Shown: positions 29,402-40,280 of the stretch, one piece after another
Layout of the letters: every line of letters starts with the position of its first letter
Numbering within the stretch: the stretch's first letter is position 1
NCBI RefSeq assembly: GCF_006716565.1
Contig: NZ_VFPG01000001.1
Location: forward strand, 1,240,001 to 1,304,000
Direction of reading: 5' to 3'
DNA length: 64,000 bases
Source of the DNA: Nocardia bhagyanarayanae
Lineage (GTDB): Bacteria > Actinomycetota > Actinomycetes > Mycobacteriales > Mycobacteriaceae
Program-made: the position numbers and the translations under genes
The notes under the pieces: model-generated
What the model was told of the DNA's origin: nothing
Databases searched by the model: none
What the model saw: the letters and a program-made list of their open reading frames with translations, nothing else

Positions 29402-29826
29402 GCCCGCACCTCGTCCGCGCTCAGCACCAGCGTGCGCGGTGCGCGCCGGTCCATGATTCGCTCACTGCGTTCGCTCAACCCGTCAACTCGCATCGACCAG
29501 ACCTTTCGCCCGCGCGGTCTCCGTCGACCGCAACCGTCGTGCATGAGGATCGCCACTGACGCCGAGAACCGGACTAGCACGGGTTTCGGCGGTACTGCTG
29601 TTCCTGAGCGGTACTGCTCTTCTATATGTGCATATTCGAAGCAAACCGTCGCGAGACGCGCTCCTATATCGGATCGTGATCAAAACCGGATGGGGGCCGG
29701 TTCCACTCCCGGTGGGGCGCTTCCTTATATAGGGGGTCGATCCTCGCTGGTCCGCCAGCGATCGTTCAGCCAACGCGAAAGACCGCTCGGAGCCGTGGCG
29801 GCCCCGAGCGGTCCCTCGGTGGTTCG
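29402..29826. other. 425-bp intergenic region between two mycolyltransferase genes
   Basis: No ORF is supportable. It is locally less GC-rich than its surroundings and holds two 15-base direct repeats (GCGGTACTGCTGTTC at 29589, GCGGTACTGCTCTTC at 29608, 19 bp apart), a dyad ATATGTGCATAT at 29624-29635, an AACCGG/CCGGTT hairpin at 29684-29702, and the terminator at 29781-29813. It must contain the promoter of the gene starting at 29401. Confidence 0.5.
29781..29813 (-). terminator. Hairpin terminator
   Basis: GACCGCTCGG (29781-29790) pairs perfectly with CCGAGCGGTC (29804-29813), 13-base loop, 14 bp past the stop of the - strand gene ending at 29827. Confidence 0.75.
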
Positions 29827-30930
29827 TCAGCCGATGTTCGCGGACAGGTCCGGAAGCATGCGGCTCGCCTCTTCGGCCCAGTTGTTCCAGGCGTGAATGC
29901 CGTAGGCCGGGAAGGAGTAGACGGCGTTGCCGCCGCCCAGCGTCGCCATGCGCACCTGGAAGGCCCTGGTGTTGGCCAGGGCGAGCGCCTCGAGCCCCAT
30001 GCCGTTGAGGGTGTTGAAGCTCGGCGGGTCGGTGGCCGCGGGCAGGCCGCTCGCCGCGGCGATCCAGAGGCGGGTGCCGTTGCGAATCAGGTTGGGCGCG
30101 AACACGAACGGGTCCATCCGCAGCCACTGCGGGCCCCACGGCGGCGCCATCGAGTCGACGTTGTAGCCGCCCGCGTCGAGCATGGCGACGCGGATCGCCT
30201 CGCGCATGCCGGGCGCGGAGATGTTCAGGTAGCCGGAATAGGAACCGGCGAAGCTGAATTGGTCCGGGTGGTAGGCGGCCAGGGTCAGCGCGGCGCTGCC
30301 GCCCATCGAAAGACCGAAGATGCCGTTCCGATTCGGATTGAACCCGAGGCGGTCGCGCAGTGCCCAGCGCAGGTTGTCGGTCAGGAAGGTCTCCCACTGG
30401 TACCGGTAGCTCTTACCCGGACCGCCCGCGAGAATATTCATCGCACCCGAGCCGGAGCTGGAGCCGGAACCGGCGGGGATGCCGAGGATCTCGCTCGGCG
30501 CGTTCCAGTCCGCGTAGAAGCTGGACATGCCGCCGACCGGCATCACGACGTTGATGTTCCAGCTGGCCAGGAGCTCCGGGATGTTGGTCTCGATCTCCCA
30601 GCCGTTGAGGGTCTCGGGAGCGCGCATGCCGTCCAGGACGTAGACGACGCGATTGGTGTTGCCGTCCGCGGCGCGCAGGACGCGAGACTTGATCGGGCCC
30701 ATGCCCGAGTCGACCCAGAAGTCGAAGGCCGCCGGGTTGAATCCCGCAGAGGCCGTCGCTCCGGTGCCCGCCACGGAAACTCCCAGTGGCGCCACCACCG
30801 CGAGCGTGACCGCGAGCGCCCACTTGCGCATCCGCGATCCGGACACCGATGACCGATGCGACGCCGGCCGCGGCCCGTCGGGAGCAAAGGCGCGCTTACG
30901 GGAACGGTGTTTCCAACGGACAGTTCGCAT
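29827..30930 (-). CDS. Secreted mycolyltransferase, Ag85 family, with Ser/Gly insertion
   Basis: A 367-residue paralogue. The start ATG at 30930 (MRTVRWKHRSRKR) follows GAGGAAAGG at 8-9 bases; the open extension to 31002 is not signal-like. The signal helix ALAVTLAVVAPLGVSVAG is followed by GFNPAAFDFWVDSGMGPIKS. Motifs: MPVGGMSSFYADWN, GLSMGGSAALTLAAYHP, Glu in MGLEALALANTRAFQ, His in AYGIHAWNNW. Between the SSFYADW strand and the YQWETF helix lies an extra loop with GSGSSSGSG followed by about 15 more residues, absent from the two preceding paralogues. Confidence 0.93.
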   Translation of the reverse strand: MRTVRWKHRSRKRAFAPDGPRPASHRSSVSGSRMRKWALAVTLAVVAPLGVSVAGTGATASAGFNPAAFDFWVDSGMGPIKSRVLRAADGNTNRVVYVLDGMRAPETLNGWEIETNIPELLASWNINVVMPVGGMSSFYADWNAPSEILGIPAGSGSSSGSGAMNILAGGPGKSYRYQWETFLTDNLRWALRDRLGFNPNRNGIFGLSMGGSAALTLAAYHPDQFSFAGSYSGYLNISAPGMREAIRVAMLDAGGYNVDSMAPPWGPQWLRMDPFVFAPNLIRNGTRLWIAAASGLPAATDPPSFNTLNGMGLEALALANTRAFQVRMATLGGGNAVYSFPAYGIHAWNNWAEEASRMLPDLSANIG

Positions 30931-31288
30931 TCGATTCGACCTTTCCTCAACGACCAAAGGAGGGCAAACAGCAAGCAACTCCACCGGCCACTTCATCGGC
31001 ATGTGCGGCAGGTGCCCACGTGCCTGGAAGGCACACGAGCAGACCGCCTCTTCCCGTGGCAGGCACTCCTCCGGAGAAGCACGACATGGAAAAGTTCACC
31101 CGCCCATGCTCACTGTGTATCAATCGGCAACGAATGCTTCTATGTTGCTGGAAAGTGATCCAGCCCACAAGGATTCATGGTTTCCCCGCTACCGATTCGT
31201 TGTCTACCCCGCTTGCGGATGCCCGCTCGGCACAGAAGAAAACCGCCCGGCGCGGGTTGCGCCGGGCGGTTTCGGGTCGAACCTGGAA
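30931..31288. other. 358-bp intergenic region upstream of a mycolyltransferase
   Basis: No supportable gene. It contains the ribosome site of the 30930 gene at its low end, a moderately AT-rich centre (about 31090-31200) where a - strand promoter is likely, and the terminator 31240-31272 of the next gene upstream. I see no convincing -10/-35 pair. Confidence 0.4.
31240..31272 (-). terminator. Strong intrinsic terminator with T-rich tail
   Basis: AAACCGCCCGGCGC (31240-31253) pairs perfectly with GCGCCGGGCGGTTT (31259-31272), 5-base loop, and on the - strand a TTCTTCTGTG stretch follows. It ends the mycolyltransferase stopping at 31289. Confidence 0.9.
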
Positions 31289-32374
31289 TCAGCCGATGTT
31301 GGCCGAGAGGTCCGGAATCATCCGGTAGACCTCGGACTCCCAGTTGCGCCAGTTGTGGATACCCACGGACGGGAAGCTGTAGGTGACGTTGTTGGCGCCG
31401 AGCGTCATCATCCGCACCTGGAAAGCCCTGGTGTTGACCAGCGCGAGCGCTTCCAGCGGCACGCCCTGGACGACGTCCATCGGCGAGTGCACGTCACCCG
31501 CGGCGGGCAGGCCGCTGCCCGCGGCGATCCACAGGCGGGTGTTGTTGGCCTTGAGCTGCGGCGCGAACACGAACGGGTCCATACGCAGCCACTGCGGGCC
31601 CCACGGCGGCGCCATCGCGTCGATGTTGTACCCACCGGCGCTCAGCATCGCGACGCGCAGCGCCTCACGCATGCCCGGCGCGGAGATGTTCAGGTAACCG
31701 GAGTAGGAACCGGCGAAGCTGAACTGATCCGGGTGGTAGGCCGAGAGCGTCAGCGCGGCCGAGCCGCCCATCGACAGGCCGAACACGCCGTTGCGGTTCG
31801 GGCTGAAACCGAGCCGGTCGCGCAGCGCCCAGCGCAGGTTCTGGGTCAGGAAGGTCTCCCACTTGTAGGTGCTGACCTTGCCGACGGTCTCGTTCCAGCC
31901 GGACGAGCCGGTCATCGAGGAGCCCGAGGACGAGCCGGAGGGGCCCGAGCCGGTCGGGATGCCGAGGAAGGTGCTCGGCGCGTTCCAGTCCGCGTAGAAG
32001 CTGGACGGGCCGCCGACCGGCATGACCACGTTGATGTTCCACTTTGTCAGCTCGCGGGCGACCTCGGTGTCGATCTCCCAGCCGCTCAGGTCGCCGCGGG
32101 CGCGCATTCCGTCCAGGGCGTAGACCACGCGATTGGTGTTGCCGTCGGCCGCGCGGAAGATGCGCGACTTGATCGGCCCCATGCTGGAGTCGACCCAGAA
32201 GTCGAAGCCCTCCGGGTTGAACGCCGCGGACGCGGTGGCGCCCTGGCCTGCCACCGACGCCCCGAGCGGTAGCACGACTGCCATCGACACCAAGACCGAC
32301 TTCTTGAGCCATCCACCGGCTCTTCGAGCACGCAGGCGACCAGCCTGCGCGCTGCGCCCGATCACGCCTCGCAT
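31289..32374 (-). CDS. Secreted mycolyltransferase, Ag85 family, with Ser/Gly insertion
   Basis: A 361-residue paralogue, closest in the window to the neighbour at 29827-30930. The ATG at 32374 (MRGVIGRSAQAG) lies after AAAGGCCT and a run of A; the longer open frame to 32461 is rejected. The signal helix SVLVSMAVVLPLGASVAG precedes AFNPEGFDFWVDSSMGPIKS. Motifs: MPVGGPSSFYADWN, GLSMGGSAALTLSAYHP, Glu in PLEALALVNTRAFQ, His in SVGIHNWRNW. It carries a Ser/Gly-rich loop (GSGPSGSSSGSS) of about 25 residues in the same place as its neighbour. Confidence 0.93.
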   Translation of the reverse strand: MRGVIGRSAQAGRLRARRAGGWLKKSVLVSMAVVLPLGASVAGQGATASAAFNPEGFDFWVDSSMGPIKSRIFRAADGNTNRVVYALDGMRARGDLSGWEIDTEVARELTKWNINVVMPVGGPSSFYADWNAPSTFLGIPTGSGPSGSSSGSSMTGSSGWNETVGKVSTYKWETFLTQNLRWALRDRLGFSPNRNGVFGLSMGGSAALTLSAYHPDQFSFAGSYSGYLNISAPGMREALRVAMLSAGGYNIDAMAPPWGPQWLRMDPFVFAPQLKANNTRLWIAAGSGLPAAGDVHSPMDVVQGVPLEALALVNTRAFQVRMMTLGANNVTYSFPSVGIHNWRNWESEVYRMIPDLSANIG

Positions 32375-32565
32375 TATTTTTTTAGGCCTTTCGCTACATG
32401 CGACCGGAGACGGCCGCGCCTCGACGGAGACCGCCGGTCCCCGTCCATGTCGAGTGGACACCCCGGCGGGCGTACCGGAAGAGCCTAACCCGCCATCGAT
32501 GCAAGGGCGTTATCAAAAAGAGATAAAGCGGCGTACGACACGTTTATGAGAAGTTCACCAGAAAC

Positions 32566-32597
32566 CACTGGGCCCACGGAGGTCCATGGGCCCAGTG
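32566..32597 (-). terminator. Hairpin terminator downstream of aftB
   Basis: CACTGGGCCCA (32566-32576) pairs perfectly with TGGGCCCAGTG (32587-32597), 10-base loop, 14 bp past the aftB stop. Confidence 0.85.
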
Positions 32598-32610
32598 TGA
32601 CTCCAGAGGC

Positions 32611-34566
32611 TCAGTTCGGCGGCTGCGGGAAGGGGTCGACCAGCCCGCAGCGCTGGATCTCGTACTTCGGCACCCGCTCGATCCGGTACTTCGCGAACGA
32701 CAGCGCGTTGCGCAGGTTGTGCCGGAAACGCTCGAAGGTCAGCGGATCGCGCGAGGAGATCAGCAGCGCCTGCGTCTCGGGGCAGGACATGGCCGTGCGG
32801 GCCTGGGTAACCCACTTCTCGTCCAGGTACCAAGGCATCCACGGCTTCTTGTCGACCATGCCCGCGTCCACGACGACCCAGTCCGGATACAGGTTCTTGT
32901 CGTGGCCGATGCGGCCGTCGGCCAGCCGCTCGGTGTGCGCGGCGAGCGGATAGGCCAGGCCCATCTGGTCGATGACGCGCACGTCGAGCGGGACGTTCAT
33001 GCTGGTCATGCCCAGATTCAGGAAGTACACCGTGTGGCCGGCGCCGCCATCGGGGATGGGCTGGGGCGGGGGCGCGATGTACCAGAACATGAACGAGGGC
33101 GAGTTCAGCAGCAGGCCGCCGTCGGGCGTCTCCTGGATGTTGTTCACCATGGCCCGGATGCGCGGGTAGTCGAGGTAGTCCTCGGCCCGGATCGGGTGGT
33201 CGTGGCCGGTGTTGAGCACGTAGTAGACGCGCTCGTCGACGATGCCGGACGAGCTGATCTTGGTGCCGGTCTCGATGGCCGTGGTGCCCGAGGCGAACAG
33301 CGCCCAGCCGAGCGTGCCGAGCCAGGCGATCAGGATCACCGCGAACGACCAGTTCGCCGCGCGCAGGCCGCCTTCGGGCAACCGCATCGGAAGCACCGCG
33401 ACCGGGAGCAGCAGCAGGAACAGCTGCGGGAGCAGCATGCGGCCGTGCATGAAGTCGCCGCCGACGCGCAACGCGTAGATCGTCAGCAGGAAACCGCTGA
33501 CCAGCACCAGGGTGACCACAGCGGCGGGTGAGCGCAGCCAAGCGCTGAACCGGCGCAGGCGTCCCTCGGTCGCGGCGGGCTTACCGCTCGCGGCGGGCGC
33601 GCCCATGGCACGGGCCGCGACGACGCCGGCGACCAGCAGCACGAGCAGCGGAATCCACAGGAGGTACGGCCCGATTAGATCCCACAGGTAGGTGAAGCCC
33701 TGGCTCCACTTCGCGCCGCCCGCGTCCTTCGCGACGGCGGTGTTCGGGTAGGGCAGACCGTAGTAGCCCATCCGCCAGATCTGGTAGCCCAGCGGCACCA
33801 GGCCCGCCACGCCGACGATGACCGCGCGCAGCACGATCGGGCGGAAGCGGGTCTCGGGCAGCGGCGCGAAGAAGATCATCAGCAGCGCGAGCGCGCCGAC
33901 GAGGGTCATCTCCGGACGGATCAAAGGCGCAAGTCCGGCGAAGAACACCAGACCGAACAGCCCGGCGAGGCGCACCCGCTCGGCCTGCGCCCAGCGCAGC
34001 ATCAGCCACCACAGCGCGCCGAGCCAGCAGATGACGAGTCCGCTCTCCAGACCGGAGGTGGCGTAGTCGCGGGCGGGCGGCACCGCGATGTAGACGAGCA
34101 CGCCGGCGGGCAAGAGCAGCGCCGACTTGGCGCCGCCCCACAGCCGGGCCGTGCCGAGCATGGCGAACACCATCGCGGCCACCGACAGCGTCAGCGCGAT
34201 GCCGAGCACCACGTACTCGAGCCGCGCCTGGGTCAGCCAGCTGAAGAACCACACGATGTAGGTCCACGCCGTGCTGGTGTTGGTCTCGACCCGCTCGTCC
34301 ATGTTGAACACCGGGCCGTTGCCCGCGAGCAGGTTACGCACGGTGCGCAGCACGATGAGACCGTCATCGGCGATCCAGCGACGCTGCCATCCGCCGATCG
34401 TGAAAAGCGCCGCGGTGAGCGCGATCCCACCGACGAACGTGGCTCGGGATAGGCGCTGGAAAGACGAAGCGGACCGCGCCTGCGCGTTGGCAGTGCGTTC
34501 CGCCTCGTCTTCAGTTCGCTCCGCTCCCTCTACCAACATCTCGTCAGGTGAGATAGACAGCGACAC
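32611..34566 (-). CDS. aftB: AftB, terminal beta-(1,2)-arabinofuranosyltransferase (GT89)
   Basis: A 651-residue GT-C membrane protein that caps arabinan with the terminal beta-1,2 arabinose carrying the mycolates. The diagnostic first-loop motif RRWIADDGLIVLRT (about residues 67-80) is followed by NLLAGNGPVFN and VETNTSTAWTY. About ten helices follow, then a periplasmic C-terminal domain from about residue 430. The GTG at 34566 has GGAG 6 bases upstream and makes the gene overlap ubiA by 23 bp; an ATG at 34539 (MLVEGAERTED) is a possible alternative. It is the last gene of the glf operon and is followed by a terminator. Confidence 0.94.
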   Translation of the reverse strand: MSLSISPDEMLVEGAERTEDEAERTANAQARSASSFQRLSRATFVGGIALTAALFTIGGWQRRWIADDGLIVLRTVRNLLAGNGPVFNMDERVETNTSTAWTYIVWFFSWLTQARLEYVVLGIALTLSVAAMVFAMLGTARLWGGAKSALLLPAGVLVYIAVPPARDYATSGLESGLVICWLGALWWLMLRWAQAERVRLAGLFGLVFFAGLAPLIRPEMTLVGALALLMIFFAPLPETRFRPIVLRAVIVGVAGLVPLGYQIWRMGYYGLPYPNTAVAKDAGGAKWSQGFTYLWDLIGPYLLWIPLLVLLVAGVVAARAMGAPAASGKPAATEGRLRRFSAWLRSPAAVVTLVLVSGFLLTIYALRVGGDFMHGRMLLPQLFLLLLPVAVLPMRLPEGGLRAANWSFAVILIAWLGTLGWALFASGTTAIETGTKISSSGIVDERVYYVLNTGHDHPIRAEDYLDYPRIRAMVNNIQETPDGGLLLNSPSFMFWYIAPPPQPIPDGGAGHTVYFLNLGMTSMNVPLDVRVIDQMGLAYPLAAHTERLADGRIGHDKNLYPDWVVVDAGMVDKKPWMPWYLDEKWVTQARTAMSCPETQALLISSRDPLTFERFRHNLRNALSFAKYRIERVPKYEIQRCGLVDPFPQPPN

Positions 34567-35470
34567 CTACCGCTCCGATCCAGGCGATTGCGAGGAACTG
34601 GAGGACGCGATCCCCCAGCGCGATCTCTTCGGGTTCTCCGGCCTCGCCACCGTCGACGTCGACCGCGTAACGCAGGATTGCGATGGTAAACGGGATCATC
34701 GAGATCGCGAACCAGGTGGTGTCGTTGTCACGGTCCTGCTCGAAGGCCCACAGCCCGTAGAAGACCACGACCGCGGTGGCCGCCAGCGTCCAGATGAAGC
34801 GCAGGTAGGTCGGCGTGTAGTACTCCAGCGACTTGCGGATCTTGGCGCCGGTGCCCAGCGCGATCTGCAATTCGGCGTAGCGCTTGCCCGCCGCCATGAA
34901 CAGCGAGCCGAACGACATGACCAGCAGGAACCACTGCGAGAGCGGAATGGCCGCCGCCGCGCCGCCCGCGATGGCGCGCAGCAGGAAGCCGCTGGACACG
35001 ATGCAGATGTCCAGCACCGCTTGGTGCTTGAGCCCGAAGCAGTAGGCCAGCTGGATGCCGATGTAGACCGCCATCACCACGGCGAGCTGCCAGGCCGCCA
35101 GGAACGAGCCGACGATCGAGCCGACCAGCAGCACCGCGGAAAGGCCGAAGGCCAGGTTCACCGGGACGATGCCCGCGGCGATGGGCCGGAACCGCTTGGT
35201 CGGGTGGGCCCGGTCGGCCTCCACGTCCAGCGCGTCGTTGACCAGGTAGATGCCCGAGGCCGCCATGCAGAACACCACGAAGGCGACACCGACGTGGGCG
35301 AGCACGTCGATCTCGGTCACCGAGCCCGCGGCGAGCGGGGCGGCGAGCACGAGGACGTTCTTGACCCACTGACGCGGCCGGACGGCCTTGATCAAACCAC
35401 CCGCCAGCGTCTTGGGCGGACCCTTGACAACGGCCTCTGCCAGATCGGCGCCGGTCGGCTCTTCACTCAT
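34544..35470 (-). CDS. ubiA: Decaprenyl-phosphate phosphoribosyltransferase (UbiA superfamily, Rv3806c-like)
   Basis: A 308-residue polytopic UbiA-fold enzyme that joins PRPP to decaprenyl phosphate, the first step toward the arabinose donor. The first Asp-rich motif NDALDVEADRAHPTKRFRPI lies near residue 95; the second-motif region around YETPTYLRF-like positions reads YYTPTYLRFIWTL, and the N-terminus has RPRQWVKNVLVLAAPLA. The ATG at 35470 (MSEEPTGADL) comes one base after the stop of the phosphatase gene, so coupling is likely; a longer frame to 35524 would overlap that gene. Length matches Rv3806c (302). Confidence 0.95.
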   Translation of the reverse strand: MSEEPTGADLAEAVVKGPPKTLAGGLIKAVRPRQWVKNVLVLAAPLAAGSVTEIDVLAHVGVAFVVFCMAASGIYLVNDALDVEADRAHPTKRFRPIAAGIVPVNLAFGLSAVLLVGSIVGSFLAAWQLAVVMAVYIGIQLAYCFGLKHQAVLDICIVSSGFLLRAIAGGAAAAIPLSQWFLLVMSFGSLFMAAGKRYAELQIALGTGAKIRKSLEYYTPTYLRFIWTLAATAVVVFYGLWAFEQDRDNDTTWFAISMIPFTIAILRYAVDVDGGEAGEPEEIALGDRVLQFLAIAWIGAVGVAVYLT

Positions 35471-35471
35471 G

Positions 35472-36041
35472 TCAACCAAGGCCTTTTCTTGTGCGGTCAC
35501 TGTCGAGTCTCTTTTCGGCGGCAAGCAGGGCAGCGGCGGACGCGGCGCCCAGCGCTGATCCGGCGAGCACGTCGGAGGGATAGTGCACCCCGAGTACGAC
35601 TCGGGAGAGCAACATCGGCGGTACGAGCACCGCAGGCAAGGGTAGCCCGGTGAGTCTGCCGAGCAACACCGCAGCCGCGGTGGTGGAGGTGGCGTGCGAG
35701 GAGGGGAAGCTGAGCTTGCTCGGCGTCCCCACGTTGACCTGCACCGACGGGTCGTTCGGGCGCGGGCGCCGGACCACGCGCTTGATCACGATGGAGGCCG
35801 CGTGCGCGCCGACCGCGCCCACCGCGACCCCGGCCCACTGCCGCCGCCGCGGCTTGTCGACCAACCAGCCCGCCGCCGCGATGCCGATCCAGCCGAGCGC
35901 GTGCTCGCCGAAGTGCGACATCCCCCTTGCGGCCGAGACGACCGACGGATTCGCGCCGATACTCGCCTGCACGGCGTTGATGATCGCGACCTCCGGTGGC
36001 CTGGTGGCCGAATTCTGGAGGCTGGGGTTGACCGCACTCAC
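35472..36041 (-). CDS. PAP2-family phosphatase, Rv3807c-like
   Basis: A 189-residue membrane phosphatase, the proposed decaprenylphosphoryl-5-phosphoribose phosphatase of arabinose donor synthesis. All three PAP2 motifs are visible: KRVVRRPRP (motif 1, about residue 90), SFPSSHATS (motif 2) and SRVVLGVHYPSDVLAG (motif 3). It lies between ubiA, which makes its presumed substrate, and glfT2. The GTG start follows the glfT2 stop directly (TAAGTG), so the genes are coupled. Confidence 0.92.
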   Translation of the reverse strand: MSAVNPSLQNSATRPPEVAIINAVQASIGANPSVVSAARGMSHFGEHALGWIGIAAAGWLVDKPRRRQWAGVAVGAVGAHAASIVIKRVVRRPRPNDPSVQVNVGTPSKLSFPSSHATSTTAAAVLLGRLTGLPLPAVLVPPMLLSRVVLGVHYPSDVLAGSALGAASAAALLAAEKRLDSDRTRKGLG

Positions 36042-37973
36042 TTATTTGCTTCCGTTCTGATCGATGCCGAAGGCGTTCTCCCAGGCCGCGGTGCTGGTGA
36101 GCCGCGGGTGCGCGGCACGGTAGCGCTGCTGCATCTCCGGGAAGCGGGCGGCGAGCTCCTTGCGCAGCCGCATGGCCTCCTTGAACAGGCCGAGGGCCTG
36201 GCGCGGATCGCGCTTGCGGTAGACGACGCCGCGGCCGTCGGCCGTGGTGACGGTGACGCCGTCGACCTGCGAGAGCAGGAACCAGCGCGCGTCCAGCGTC
36301 GGCACGTTCAGCTGCGGGATCTGGTGGTGTTCGGTGTGCGCCGGGCGGAAGTTGTGCACCACGCCCTTGACCAGCCGGACGACCTTCGCGATCGGGTTCG
36401 GCGGCTCGCCCACCGCGCCGACGCCGATGTGGCTGGCCAGCGGCAGTTCCGTGGAGGAGGGCAGGATGACCGCGTCCGGGTACTGCTTGCGCAGCTCGTG
36501 CACCGCGCCGAGCGCGCTCGGCAGCAGCTGGAACAGCCGCTCCGGGCCCGCGAGGAAGTCACGGATGGCGAGGTTCTGGATCGCCACCGTCGAGTACTCC
36601 AGGCAGAGCAGGTGCTTGAGCGTGGCCTTGACGGTGTTGACGATCATGCCGCGCCCGTCACCCGGCATGTGCAGCGAGGCGACCACCAGGCGGTTGCGCA
36701 GGTGGAAGTACGCCTGCCAGTCGATGGCGTCGTCCTTGTCGCTCCACGCCATGTGCCAGACCGCCGCGCCGGGCAGGGTGACGGTCGGGTAACCGGCGGC
36801 GCGGGCGCGCAGGCCGTATTCGACGTCGTCCCACTTCAGGAACAGGGGCAGCGGCTGGCCGATTTCCTCGGCGACCTGGCGCGGGATCACGCAGGTCCAC
36901 CAGCCGTTGAAGTCCACGTCGATGCGGCGGTGCAGCAGCTTGGAATTGTCGCGATCGCGCAGCGGGTACTTGGAGAAGTCGTGGTCGTATTCGACGTTGG
37001 GCGCCGCCGTCCACATGAAGATGCTCCGGTCGACCACCTCGCCCATGGTGTGCAGGTGCGAGCGCTCCTGGAGGTTGAGCATCTGCCCGCCGACCAGCAT
37101 CGGCGACTTGCTGAACCGGGAGAAGGCCAGCGCGCGCAGGATCGAATCCGGCTCGATCTCGATGTCGTCGTCCATGTAGACGATGTACTGCGCGTCGGTG
37201 GTCTTCAGCGCCTCGTACATGACCCGGCTGTAGCCGCCGGAGCCGCCGAGGTTGGGCTGGTCGTGGATGGCGAGCCGGTCGCCGAGCACGGCGGCGGCCT
37301 CCGCGAAACCGGGCTCGTCGACGACCTTCTTGGTCCCCTGGTCCGGGATGATGACGGCCTTGATCTTCTCCAGCACCAGCGGGTCGGAGCCGAGTGCGCC
37401 GAGCGTCTTCACCGCGTCGGTCGGCCGGTTGAAGGTGGGCATGCCGACCGCGATGCTGCCGTCGCCCGGCGCATCGATCGGCGCGAACCAGCCGCCGGAG
37501 AGCAGCGTGACCGCGGTGTCGGTGGTGATGTCGAACCAGATCCAGCCGCCGTCCTCGAACGGGGCGAGATCGGTCTCGAACTCCACCGTCGTCGAGTCCG
37601 CGCCGGCAGCGACGGCGAACTCGCTGCCCTGCACGTGGATTCGCGAGCCGTCGGCCTTGGAGCGGTACATGTCGACCCGGCCGTGCCCGGCCAGCTCCAG
37701 CCGCAGCACCACCGAGGTCAGCACGCTCCAGCGGCGCCAGTAGCTGGCGGGCAGCGCGTTGAAGTAGGTGCAGAACGAGACCTCGGACTCCGCGCCGATG
37801 GACAGCGAGGTACGGGTCGTCGCGTGCGCGCGCTTGGCGTTGGTCGCCGATTCCTCCAGGTAGAGGGTGCGCACGTCGAGGGGCTCACCCGGCCTGGGCA
37901 GGATGATGCGCTGCAGCAGCGATTTCGCGCGGGTCTCGGTCGTCATCTCTTCCAACATCGGTGAGGAGGTCAT
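36042..37973 (-). CDS. glfT2: GlfT2, polymerising galactofuranosyltransferase
   Basis: A 643-residue GT-A enzyme that polymerises galactan from UDP-galactofuranose on the inner membrane face. Present are the N-terminal ILPRPGEPLDVRTLYLEES (about residues 23-41), VGMPTFNRP, the metal-binding YMDDDIEIEPDSI (near residue 260), LLHRRIDVDFNGWWTCVIPR, the catalytic-site KWDDVEYGLRA and AVWHMAWSDKDDAIDW. Length matches Rv3808c (637). The ATG at 37973 overlaps the stop of a 26-codon ORF (ATGA). Alternative starts at 37958 and 37946 exist; all precede the conserved domain. Confidence 0.96.
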   Translation of the reverse strand: MTSSPMLEEMTTETRAKSLLQRIILPRPGEPLDVRTLYLEESATNAKRAHATTRTSLSIGAESEVSFCTYFNALPASYWRRWSVLTSVVLRLELAGHGRVDMYRSKADGSRIHVQGSEFAVAAGADSTTVEFETDLAPFEDGGWIWFDITTDTAVTLLSGGWFAPIDAPGDGSIAVGMPTFNRPTDAVKTLGALGSDPLVLEKIKAVIIPDQGTKKVVDEPGFAEAAAVLGDRLAIHDQPNLGGSGGYSRVMYEALKTTDAQYIVYMDDDIEIEPDSILRALAFSRFSKSPMLVGGQMLNLQERSHLHTMGEVVDRSIFMWTAAPNVEYDHDFSKYPLRDRDNSKLLHRRIDVDFNGWWTCVIPRQVAEEIGQPLPLFLKWDDVEYGLRARAAGYPTVTLPGAAVWHMAWSDKDDAIDWQAYFHLRNRLVVASLHMPGDGRGMIVNTVKATLKHLLCLEYSTVAIQNLAIRDFLAGPERLFQLLPSALGAVHELRKQYPDAVILPSSTELPLASHIGVGAVGEPPNPIAKVVRLVKGVVHNFRPAHTEHHQIPQLNVPTLDARWFLLSQVDGVTVTTADGRGVVYRKRDPRQALGLFKEAMRLRKELAARFPEMQQRYRAAHPRLTSTAAWENAFGIDQNGSK

Positions 37974-38050
37974 TCTGCACTCTCGGTGTCCGTGCGGGGC
38001 ACCCGCACCCGGTCGGCGTCGACGATCAGGGCTTGGCGAGTCTCGCTCAT
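37970..38050 (-). CDS. 26-codon ORF between glf and glfT2
   Basis: Starts MSETRQALIVDADRV and ends RTDTESAE. Its ATG immediately follows the glf stop (TAGATG), an AGGAGG in the last glf codons lies 6 bases before it, and its TGA overlaps the glfT2 ATG (ATGA). Both ends are thus coupled exactly to the neighbours. The peptide is hydrophilic with no membrane segment. It could be a real microprotein, a leader peptide adjusting glfT2 translation, or an accident of a coupling region. I know of no described counterpart. Confidence 0.5.
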   Translation of the reverse strand: MSETRQALIVDADRVRVPRTDTESAE

Positions 38051-40216
<2,166 letters not shown>

Positions 40217-40229
40217 GGCTCACAGCGGG

Positions 40230-40268
40230 CTTCCGTACGCTTCGCGGCCGATGCGAGGCGTACGGAAG
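40230..40268. terminator. Bidirectional hairpin terminator
   Basis: CTTCCGTACGC (40230-40240) pairs perfectly with GCGTACGGAAG (40258-40268); an inner CGC/GCG pairing shortens the loop. It lies between two convergent genes, 13 bp from each stop. Confidence 0.85.
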
Positions 40269-40280
40269 GTCCGCGGTGGT

